Shown piece after piece: positions 1 to 6,144 of a stretch of 15,797 nt of DNA. How positions within the stretch are numbered: the stretch's first letter is position 1; every line of letters begins with the position of its first letter. The stretch covers positions 1 through 15,797 of the forward strand of contig JBPBPY010000443.1 in assembly GCA_050954505.1 (NCBI GenBank). Reading direction: 5' to 3'. A program made the translations under genes and the position numbers. Source of the stretch: JAQGMO01 sp050954505. Lineage in GTDB: Bacteria; Pseudomonadota; Gammaproteobacteria; Burkholderiales; Burkholderiaceae_D. The notes below the pieces were generated by a model. That model was given only the letters and a program-made list of their open reading frames with translations. It was not told the origin of the DNA and did not search any database.

Positions 1-1
1 C

Positions 2-859
2 GCAAGGCGCGAAGAAACCGTTACCCGGGCACGAGAAGTCGAACGTCTGATTGCCGGCCAGGCCACATCCGATGGCGCCGGTGTGAAGCTCACGCGTGTG
101 TTGACACAGAACCTGCAACGACGCCTCGATCCGTATCTGATGCTCGATGCCTTTGGCACCGACAAGCCTGAAGACTATATTGGCGGCTTTCCCGATCATC
201 CCCATCGCGGCTTCGAGACCGTCACCTACATGATCGCCGGACGCATGCGCCATCTCGACAGCACCGGCAATGAAGGCATGCTGCAAAACGGCGGCGTCCA
301 GTGGATGACGGCTGGCAGTGGCCTGGTCCACTCCGAATTGCCCGAGCAGCAGGAAGGCATGATGGAAGGGTTCCAGCTGTGGTTGAATTTGCCAGCCAGG
401 GACAAGATGTGCAAGCCGTGGTATCGCGACATGCAAAGCGAAACCATTCCCGAAGTCGCCGCCGGCGGTGTGACGGCGCGCATCATTGCGGGAGGCAGTC
501 ACGGCATTGAAGGCGCCATGCAGCGCGATGGCACCGAACCGCTGTACCTCGACCTGCATTTCGAAGCCGGCAGCAGCTTTTCCCAGGCACTGCCCGAGGA
601 CCATAATGCCTTTGTCTATGTATACCGTGGCGCATTGGAGATCGCCGGCACTGCCGTGCCGGTGCAGCGCATGGCCATTCTGAAAAACCAGGCCGGTTGC
701 GATGGCGTGACACTGTCTGCTGCCGGTCCCAGCCGCGCCCTGCTGATCGCTGGCCGTCCGCTGAATGAACCGATTGCCCAATATGGTCCGTTTGTCATGA
801 ATACCAATGAAGAAATCCATCAGGCAGTCGAAGACTTCCGGGCCGGGAAATTTGCCTGA
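2..859 (+). CDS. Pirin family protein, 5' end outside the window
   Basis: Bicupin of the pirin family, an Fe(II)-binding fold; bacterial members include quercetin 2,3-dioxygenases and regulators of central metabolism, so the substrate cannot be assigned. The first cupin carries the metal motif HPHRG (His codons at 197 and 203) and VHSE (His 329, Glu 335). The spacing (His-X-His, about 42 residues, His-X-Glu) matches the four metal ligands of human pirin. A GTG at 83 could be taken as the start, but the frame is open to the window edge and encodes REVERLIAGQATSDGAGVKL, the conserved pirin N-terminus, so the true start lies upstream. The stop is TGA at 857-859, followed by a probable terminator. 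It appears to be the last gene of its transcript. The family assignment is firm; the reaction is unknown. Confidence 0.9.
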   Translation, partial: ARREETVTRAREVERLIAGQATSDGAGVKLTRVLTQNLQRRLDPYLMLDAFGTDKPEDYIGGFPDHPHRGFETVTYMIAGRMRHLDSTGNEGMLQNGGVQWMTAGSGLVHSELPEQQEGMMEGFQLWLNLPARDKMCKPWYRDMQSETIPEVAAGGVTARIIAGGSHGIEGAMQRDGTEPLYLDLHFEAGSSFSQALPEDHNAFVYVYRGALEIAGTAVPVQRMAILKNQAGCDGVTLSAAGPSRALLIAGRPLNEPIAQYGPFVMNTNEEIHQAVEDFRAGKFA

Positions 860-868
860 AGCTTTGCC

Positions 869-917
869 TCGCGCCGGGCGGCAGTCAGTCGAAAAGCCGG
901 AGCCGGGCGCGATTTTT
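869..917 (+). terminator. Probable Rho-independent terminator after the pirin gene
   Basis: TCGCGCC at 869-875 pairs with GGCGCGA at 906-912. Inside it, CGGC (879-882) pairs with GCCG (896-899). A run of five T follows at 913-917. The stem has an internal loop, so strength is uncertain, but the position just after the pirin stop and the T-run fit a terminator. Confidence 0.5.
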
Positions 918-980
918 CCGGGTTCGAAACGATGTTGTACGGCTTATGTATCGGAAACGTATCAAGATTGAATTGAATTT

Positions 981-1009
981 GGAACTTCGCCACGGAATAT
1001 CTCCACTTA
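981..1009 (+). promoter_or_regulatory. Candidate hrp box (HrpL-type ECF sigma promoter)
   Basis: The sequence reads GGAACT, 16 bases, CCACTTA. The published hrp box recognised by the ECF sigma factor HrpL is GGAACC-N15/16-CCACNNA, so only the last base of the -35 element differs and the -10 element is a full match. The box ends 36 bases before the ATG at 1046, a normal promoter distance, and lies in an AT-rich leader (24 of 60 bases are G or C between 961 and 1020). GGAACT is also compatible with other ECF sigma factors such as RpoE, but the CCACNNA element favours HrpL. Whether this organism has HrpL cannot be seen here. Confidence 0.55.
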
Positions 1010-1045
1010 AAGACGGGTCATTTTTAATTTAATTGGAGAAATTTC

Positions 1046-1678
1046 ATGGGCGCAGTCAACGCAGCACAAAATTTTGGATTCGCATCGGCCAAAACGCACG
1101 AGGGCACCGAAACCAAACTCGACAGCCTGTCAAGCAGGGATCTACGCCTGCTGGCCAAATTCGGCTCGCCGGAACTGAAGGAAAAATGCCGGGAAATCCT
1201 GCATGACCGGCTGGAGTCGAAACTGCAAGGCATGGACGATGACAAGCTGGAAGATATCGCCTCGAATCGTCATTTGCCAAAAGCGGTCCGCGAGGAAGCT
1301 GCGCACATTCTGGGCGCAAGAATGCATGGCATGTCGGACGACAAGCTCGAAGACATCGCCAACAATCCGGATATGCCCAAGGCATTGCGCGACGAAGCCC
1401 AGCGCATTCTTGATGCGCGTGATGCGGACGACAATGACGATGACGATTCCAAGGATATGGAAAACATGTCCAGCAAGGATTTGAACCTGCTTGCCAAGTT
1501 CGGTTCGCCGGAAGTCCAGGCAAAAGCCAAGGACATCCTGCATGATCGCATGCACAATTCCCTGGAAGGCGCCAGCTCCCATGACCTGAACCTCCTGGCA
1601 AAGCTTGGCAGCGGCGATGTCAAGGAAGAAGCCCTGGAAATCCTCCATGAGCGCGATTCCGGCGGCGACATCGGTTAA
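1046..1678 (+). CDS. Repeat protein of unknown function, candidate type III secretion substrate
   Basis: I do not recognise this 210-residue protein. It has no signal peptide or membrane segment and is strongly acidic, with an Asp-rich stretch at residues 126-137. After a 27-residue leader it consists almost wholly of five repeats of 33-45 residues running to the last residue. Repeats 1, 4 and 5 carry SS-x-DLxLLAKfGS; repeats 2 and 3 carry DDKLEDIAsN followed by PKAlRdEA. Each looks like a pair of helices, so an alpha-solenoid is likely. GGAGA at 1035-1039 lies six bases before the ATG and fixes the start. The first acidic residue is Glu19, and residues 3-4 are Ala-Val, which fits the pattern described for Pseudomonas syringae type III effectors. 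With the upstream hrp-like box this suggests an Hrp-regulated effector or accessory protein. That is inference; a cytoplasmic scaffold or stress protein is the alternative. Confidence 0.8.
   Translation: MGAVNAAQNFGFASAKTHEGTETKLDSLSSRDLRLLAKFGSPELKEKCREILHDRLESKLQGMDDDKLEDIASNRHLPKAVREEAAHILGARMHGMSDDKLEDIANNPDMPKALRDEAQRILDARDADDNDDDDSKDMENMSSKDLNLLAKFGSPEVQAKAKDILHDRMHNSLEGASSHDLNLLAKLGSGDVKEEALEILHERDSGGDIG
1127..1675 (+). repeat. Five in-frame repeats of about 35 codons
   Basis: Unit borders are 1127-1231 (35 codons), 1232-1330 (33), 1331-1465 (45, including the acidic insertion), 1466-1570 (35) and 1571-1675 (35). The order is A-B-B-A-A. Units 1 and 4 share LLAKFGSPE and ILHDR; units 2 and 3 share DDKLEDIA. 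This points to growth by internal duplication followed by divergence. Confidence 0.85.
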
Positions 1679-1752
1679 GCGCCACTGTTGTCTTGTTCCA
1701 CCCGTAGCAGCTTGTCGAGGCACTGACGCAGCATTGTCCAGGCCGACCAGGC

Positions 1753-1821
1753 GTTGTATTGCAAGGTAGTTGCACCGAGCCGGAAACAGCCGCTCGAAAA
1801 GTTGAACTGTTGTATTGCAAG
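1753..1821. repeat. 13-bp direct repeat, two copies
   Basis: GTTGTATTGCAAG occurs at 1753-1765 and again, identical, at 1809-1821, with starts 56 bases apart. The second copy directly abuts the hairpin at 1823. Function is unknown; it may mark an old insertion or duplication. Confidence 0.6.
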
Positions 1822-1822
1822 T

Positions 1823-1856
1823 CCCCGCCGACGTCGGCAGCATGACGTCGACGGGG
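1823..1856. terminator. Hairpin between convergent genes, possible terminator
   Basis: CCCCGCCGACGTC (1823-1835) and GACGTCGACGGGG (1844-1856) form a 13-bp stem with one mismatch and an 8-base loop. It lies between the ends of the repeat-protein gene and creA. No T-run follows on either strand, so intrinsic termination is doubtful; it could protect mRNA 3' ends instead. Confidence 0.35.
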
Positions 1857-2054
1857 AAATCATGATTGTCTCTGGAACAGAGTCAAGCACGACATCCACT
1901 GGCGCACGCCAGATCGGATCCGGCGCACCGATCGATGCCTGCCATCACCCGGCTTGCAGCTTCCGACTTCAGCCCTTCCCCCTATCTTTTTGCCCAGCCT
2001 GCATCGCGCAATGGCGTCAACCTGTGCCGTGCCTGAACTTCATGGCGAGATTCA

Positions 2055-2555
2055 TCACTTCACCGGAATTGGCTGCGCATTAAGCAATGGCACGGCCGTG
2101 ATGCTGTTTTGCGGACTGCCATCGATGAGGCGGTCGGAGTACACCAGGTACACCAGCGCATTGCGCGCCTTGTCCACCATTCGGACCACGCGTACTTTCT
2201 TGAACAGGATGGAAGCGCGTTCGGTAAACACTTCTTCCTGCTGTGGGATGGCAGATTTGAACACGATGGCGCCGGTCTGGCGGCACGCCACCGATGCATC
2301 GGCCTTGTCTTCTGCCAGGCCGATGGCGCCTTTCAGGCCGCCGGTCTTGGCGCGCGAGAGATAACAACTCACGCCGCCTACCTTGGGGTCGTCGAACACA
2401 TCGACCACGATCTCGTGGTTGGGCCCGATGAGCTTGAAGACGGTGCTGACTTCACCGACTTCTTCAGCCTGTGCCAGGGCACAGGCAACCAGCATGCCGG
2501 CAGCCACGGCAGTAACAAGCAGCCGTTTTTTCATGGGGTTTGCAGGTGATTTCAT
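2055..2555 (-). CDS. creA: CreA family periplasmic protein
   Basis: Small exported protein of the CreA family, whose molecular function is not established. The match to E. coli CreA runs over the whole length: GEVSTVFKLIGPNH, the CYLSRAKTGG-KGA-GLAED segment, and the end segment NALVYLVYSDRLIDGSPQN. The two cysteines of the mature part (in SCYLSR and VACRQ) are conserved and could form a disulfide. The N-terminus is a signal peptide with probable cleavage after AQA at residue 30, just before EEVGEV as in E. coli. The ATG at 2555 is chosen because AGGA lies eight bases upstream; the frame extends to 2654 without a convincing ribosome site, and the internal Met at 2534 also lacks one. It follows rsmA by 111 bases and may be the last gene of that operon. 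It is 166 residues, the family's usual size. Confidence 0.88.
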   Translation of the reverse strand: MKSPANPMKKRLLVTAVAAGMLVACALAQAEEVGEVSTVFKLIGPNHEIVVDVFDDPKVGGVSCYLSRAKTGGLKGAIGLAEDKADASVACRQTGAIVFKSAIPQQEEVFTERASILFKKVRVVRMVDKARNALVYLVYSDRLIDGSPQNSITAVPLLNAQPIPVK

Positions 2556-2666
2556 GATGAGCGTCCTGTGAGGTGGTCGATGACGGTGGCGTTCGATGTG
2601 CGGCACTGGGTGTGGCAGCAGCACATCAGGCTGAGGCAGCCTGGTTGCCGCCATGCGTTTCTTTCT

Positions 2667-3482
2667 TCAGGGCGCCGGCGGCGCATGCTTGTCCCGCTCG
2701 CTTGCGGAGCATGGCAAACGATTGGCCAGCGCCACGTAGTGCTGCAGCGATACGGTTTCAGGGCGCGCCTGCGGATCGATGCCGGCATCGATCAGGTCCT
2801 GTTCGGTAAACATGCCCGCCACGCAGTTGCGCAACACCTTGCGCCGCTGCGAAAATGCCTTCAGCACCACCTGTTCGAGGCTGCTGCGTTCACATGCCAG
2901 CGGCTGGGCAATCGGCACCATGCGCACGATGGCCGATTCGACCCGGGGCGGTGGATCGAAAGCGGTGGGTGGCACGATGAACAGCAGCGTCATCTCGTAG
3001 CGCCATTGCAGCATGACGGAAAGGCGGCCATAATTTTTGCCGCCCGGTGGCGACACCATGCGCTCGACAACTTCCTTTTGCAGCATGAAATGCTGGTCTT
3101 GCACCAGCGGCGCGATCTCGGCCAGATGAAACAGCAGGGGACTGGAAATGTTATACGGCAGGTTGCCCACCACCCGCAGCTTGCGGCCCTCTGTGGTGAC
3201 CGGGATCGAAGCGAAATCGAATTTCAGCGCATCGCCGGAATGAACCAGCAGACGGTCGGCGGTAAAAGTCTTGCCCAGGTGGGCGACAAGGTCGCGGTCC
3301 AGCTCCACGACATGCAGCTGCCCGAGTTCATCAAGCAGCAATCTGGTCATGGCACCCAGCCCCGGGCCGATCTCGACCATGGTGTCGCCGTCTGCCGGCG
3401 CAATCGCGCTGATGATGTCCTGCAGCACGAACCTGTCGGTAAGGAAGTTCTGGCCGAAGCGCTTGCGCGGTATGTGTTTCAA
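2667..3482 (-). CDS. rsmA: 16S rRNA dimethyladenosine transferase (A1518/A1519)
   Basis: RsmA (KsgA) transfers four methyl groups from S-adenosylmethionine to two adjacent adenines near the 3' end of 16S rRNA, a late step in 30S assembly; its loss gives kasugamycin resistance. Visible motifs are RKRFGQNFL at residues 6-14, the SAM-binding EIGPGLG at 37-43, Asp84 in HSGDAL, and the catalytic NLPYNIS at 107-113. The C-terminal domain contains KAFSQRRKVLRN, typical of the family. Length is 271 residues, as expected. The start is TTG at 3482: family members begin just before the KRFGQNFL motif, and no better-placed ATG or GTG is seen, although the ribosome site is weak. It lies 74 bases after pdxA in the lptD-surA-pdxA-rsmA order common in proteobacteria. 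Confidence 0.95.
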   Translation of the reverse strand: MKHIPRKRFGQNFLTDRFVLQDIISAIAPADGDTMVEIGPGLGAMTRLLLDELGQLHVVELDRDLVAHLGKTFTADRLLVHSGDALKFDFASIPVTTEGRKLRVVGNLPYNISSPLLFHLAEIAPLVQDQHFMLQKEVVERMVSPPGGKNYGRLSVMLQWRYEMTLLFIVPPTAFDPPPRVESAIVRMVPIAQPLACERSSLEQVVLKAFSQRRKVLRNCVAGMFTEQDLIDAGIDPQARPETVSLQHYVALANRLPCSASERDKHAPPAP

Positions 3483-3556
3483 GGAATGCTCGCTAAAGAA
3501 TGGGGTGGAAGACCAGAAGCTGCGGCCGGGTTCAACACCGGCAGTGCCAGCATGCG

Positions 3557-4600
3557 CTAGCGCTGGCGCTGGTGCTTGTTCTGGTGCTGGCCGGCCATCT
3601 GTGCTGCAGCCGTGATGGCTTCGATCATGCTGCGATGGTCGGCATGGCCAAAGCCGGCTGCTGCCAGGTCGAGCGCCGTGCCATGGTCGACCGAGGTGCG
3701 CACGATGGGCAGGCCCAGCGTGATGTTGATGCCCAGGCCAAAGCTGGCATGTTTCAACACCGGCAGTCCCTGGTCGTGATACATGGCCAGCACACAGTCG
3801 GCGTCGTCGAGATATTTTTGCTGGAACAGGGTGTCGGCCGGATAGGGTCCGCGTGCATCGATGCCCTTGGCACGTGCCGCCTGCAGCGCCGGTGTGATGA
3901 CGTCGATTTCCTCGCGGCCAAGGTATCCGCCCTCACCCGCATGAGGATTGAGCCCGGTGACCAAAATGCGCGGATGGTCGAGGGCGAACCTGCTGCGCAG
4001 GTCGGCATCGAGGATGGCGAGGGTGCGTGAAAGACTGTCGAAGGTAATGGCCGCCGGCACATCCTTGAGTGCCAGATGCGTGGTGGCCAGGGCCACGCGC
4101 AGTGGCGGCTTGCTGTGGTTGGCAGCCAGCATCATGACAACCTGCGCAGTGGCGGTTTTCTGCGCCAGGTATTCGGTGTGCCCCGTGAACGGCACGCCGG
4201 CATCGTTGATGGTGCTTTTCTGCAGTGGCGCAGTGACGATGGCGTCGAACCAGCCGCAGCGCGCACCTTCGATGGCAATATCGAGCAGCGCCAGCACATG
4301 GCGGCCATTGCCGGCGTCGAGCACCCCAGGCGTGACATGCACCGCCAGCGGACTGTCGATGACCAGCAGCCGGTCGCTCGGCGCCTGCGGCAAGCCATTG
4401 TTGCGCAAGGCGGTCAAGGACAGCGCCAGCAATTTGATCGACGGATCGATGGCCGCAGCACTCATGGCCAGGAAAGCCGAGTCGCCAATCAGGACGCAGT
4501 CGACTTCGGCGCGCAGCGCCCACGCCGCCCTGAGCGAGATTTCCGGGCCGATGCCGGCCGGCTCGCCACAGGTGACTGCAATCACGGGCCGGCTGGCCAT
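3557..4600 (-). CDS. pdxA: 4-hydroxythreonine-4-phosphate dehydrogenase
   Basis: PdxA oxidises 4-phosphohydroxy-L-threonine with NAD(P), yielding the aminoacetone phosphate that PdxJ joins with deoxyxylulose phosphate to make pyridoxine 5'-phosphate (DXP-dependent vitamin B6 route). The three metal-binding histidines are present as His175 (ATTHLA), His220 (GLNPHAGE) and His275 (YHDQGLP); their spacing of 45 and 55 residues equals that of E. coli His166/211/266. CGEPAGIGPE at 11-20 and FTGHTEYLA at 138-146 are further family signatures. Length is 347 residues, slightly over the usual 330, the excess being a Gln/His/Arg-rich tail. The ATG shares one base with the surA stop (TGATG), so translation is probably coupled to surA. 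Confidence 0.95.
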   Translation of the reverse strand: MASRPVIAVTCGEPAGIGPEISLRAAWALRAEVDCVLIGDSAFLAMSAAAIDPSIKLLALSLTALRNNGLPQAPSDRLLVIDSPLAVHVTPGVLDAGNGRHVLALLDIAIEGARCGWFDAIVTAPLQKSTINDAGVPFTGHTEYLAQKTATAQVVMMLAANHSKPPLRVALATTHLALKDVPAAITFDSLSRTLAILDADLRSRFALDHPRILVTGLNPHAGEGGYLGREEIDVITPALQAARAKGIDARGPYPADTLFQQKYLDDADCVLAMYHDQGLPVLKHASFGLGINITLGLPIVRTSVDHGTALDLAAAGFGHADHRSMIEAITAAAQMAGQHQNKHQRQR

Positions 4601-6066
4601 CAGTGCTGGTTCAGTTCGTCGGTGCGGTATTCGACGTAGGCCCGGTCGCGCACCTGGCGCAGCCAGTCTTCCACGGCTTCGGCCTGTTTGCGTTCACGAA
4701 TGACCTGGCGGGCAGCCAGACGCTGGCGTTCCTTGGAAACGTCGTCGGTCTTGCGCTCCAGTACCTTGATCAAATGGAAGCCAAACGGGGTCTCAACCGG
4801 GTCGCTGACCTGGCCGATCTGCAGGCCATCCATGGCGCGCTCGAACTCCGGTACCGTGTCGCCCGGATAAATCCAGCCCAGATCGCCGCCCTTGGAAGCC
4901 GACAGGTCATTCGAATACAGCTTGGCCACTTCTTCGAATGACGCCGCCTTGTTGTCGATGCGCTCCTTGAGTTCGACAATGCGGCGCTTGGCGTCATAGG
5001 ACGAAACGATCTGATTGACCTTGATGAGGATGTGGCGCGCATGGGTTTGCTGTACGCCAGGTCCGGCCGGGGTATCGGCGGCGTCGCGGCGACCCAGCAG
5101 CTTCAGGATGTGAAAGCCGTTGGCGCTTTTGACGATGGCCAGGTCGCCCGGCTTGCTGTTGACCACCGCATCGATGAACAATTGCGGCAGCCGTTCCTGG
5201 CGGCGCCAGCCCAGGTTGCCGCCGGTCAGTGCGTCATTGGCGTCCGAGAAAGCGGCGGCAATCTTGGTGAAGTCGCCGCCGGTCTTGAGCTGCTGCAGCG
5301 CTTCTTCGGCGCGCAGGCGGCGCTGCTCGATCTGGTCAGCCGTTGCATTCTCGGGAATGCGGATCAGGATCTGCGCCAGGTTCAACTCGGGTTGCTTGGT
5401 CTTCAAGCTGTCGCCGTTAGCAGCCAGGTAGTTGTCGACTTCGGACTCGGCCACCTGGATCTTGTTGTCGACTTCGCGTTCGCGCAGGCGCTGCATGACG
5501 ATCTCATCGCGGATCTCTTCGCGGAACTTCGCAAATGGCGTGCCATCGGCTTCGAGTTGGGCGCGAAACTGCGCCATCGACAGCTTGTTTTGCTCGGCAA
5601 TGCGGGCCACGGCGCGGTCGAGCATGGTGTCGTCGATGCGCAAGCCGCTTTCCTTGGCCAGTTGCAGCTGGGCGCGGTCGACGATCAGGCGGTCGAGCAG
5701 CTGGCGCTGGAACTGCGCGCGTGGCGGCAGCGATGCATTCTGGGCGCGCATGCGCGCCTCGACCAGCTTCATGCGCGAGTCGAGTTCCTGGTAGGTGATG
5801 ACTTCATTGTTGACGACGGCAACGATGCTGTCGACCGGGCGCGTCGGCGTGTGGTTTGCCGCCACGCCTGCCGGGGCATTTGCCGCCGCCGGAGTCGGAA
5901 TGGCTGCGGGCTTGTTGTCGGTGCTGCCGCCAGCCGGCGCCGGTGGCATTTGCGCGCTGGCGTGCGACAGCGGTCCCATTGCGGCGACCAACAGCAGTGC
6001 CGCCAGGCTGGCTTTGAAAAGCGGCGCCATGGCGCCAGCGGTCAACACGGTATGGTGTCTGGTCAT
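4600..6066 (-). CDS. surA: Periplasmic chaperone and peptidyl-prolyl isomerase SurA
   Basis: SurA escorts unfolded outer-membrane proteins, LptD among them, across the periplasm to the Bam complex. Counting from the ATG at 6066 (488 residues), there is a signal peptide ending near SHASAQ (residue 39), a Pro/Ala-rich linker, the SurA N-terminal chaperone domain from about residue 78 (DSIVAVVNNEVITYQELDSR), and two parvulin domains at about 228-325 and 340-440. These carry the expected GGNLGW and GGDLGW motifs and the NGFHILKLL and FGFHLIKVL ends. The frame stays open to 6129, but the start at 6066 gives a cleaner signal peptide; neither start has a well-spaced ribosome site, and an ATG at 6030 is also possible. 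The long linker after the signal peptide makes it longer than E. coli SurA (428 residues). It overlaps pdxA by one base and follows lptD. Confidence 0.93.
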   Translation of the reverse strand: MTRHHTVLTAGAMAPLFKASLAALLLVAAMGPLSHASAQMPPAPAGGSTDNKPAAIPTPAAANAPAGVAANHTPTRPVDSIVAVVNNEVITYQELDSRMKLVEARMRAQNASLPPRAQFQRQLLDRLIVDRAQLQLAKESGLRIDDTMLDRAVARIAEQNKLSMAQFRAQLEADGTPFAKFREEIRDEIVMQRLREREVDNKIQVAESEVDNYLAANGDSLKTKQPELNLAQILIRIPENATADQIEQRRLRAEEALQQLKTGGDFTKIAAAFSDANDALTGGNLGWRRQERLPQLFIDAVVNSKPGDLAIVKSANGFHILKLLGRRDAADTPAGPGVQQTHARHILIKVNQIVSSYDAKRRIVELKERIDNKAASFEEVAKLYSNDLSASKGGDLGWIYPGDTVPEFERAMDGLQIGQVSDPVETPFGFHLIKVLERKTDDVSKERQRLAARQVIRERKQAEAVEDWLRQVRDRAYVEYRTDELNQH

Positions 6067-6144
6067 TTTTCGGTTCAATTCAATTTCCTGGAAATACGCT
6101 ACTGATAACTGGCTACAGGCGGGGTACATGATTTTCGTTGTACA

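Larger units (their letters stand above)
1679..2054. other. Gene-free stretch between convergent genes
   Basis: These 376 bases separate the repeat-protein gene (plus) from creA (minus). Reading frames here are short, lack ribosome binding sites and encode nothing recognisable. The left half holds a 13-bp direct repeat and a hairpin, listed separately. I see no T-rich terminator, and nothing recognisable in 1857-2054. Confidence 0.6.

Noticed and set aside
83..85. GTG at 83 as the pirin start
   Set aside because: The upstream in-frame codons encode the conserved pirin N-terminal segment, so the gene begins outside the window.
981..1009. RpoE (sigma-E) promoter reading of GGAACTT
   Set aside because: The -35 would fit, but no TCTGA/TCAAA-like -10 lies at the right distance, whereas CCACTTA fits the hrp box exactly.
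1046..1063. N-myristoylation signal in the MGAVNA start of the repeat protein
   Set aside because: Position 6 is Ala rather than Ser or Thr, and no Cys follows Gly2, so the eukaryotic myristoylation pattern seen in some effectors is not met.
1142..1843. 233-codon minus-strand frame opposite the repeat-protein gene
   Set aside because: The plus-strand gene has a ribosome site, promoter and coherent repeats; the antisense repeats merely mirror them.
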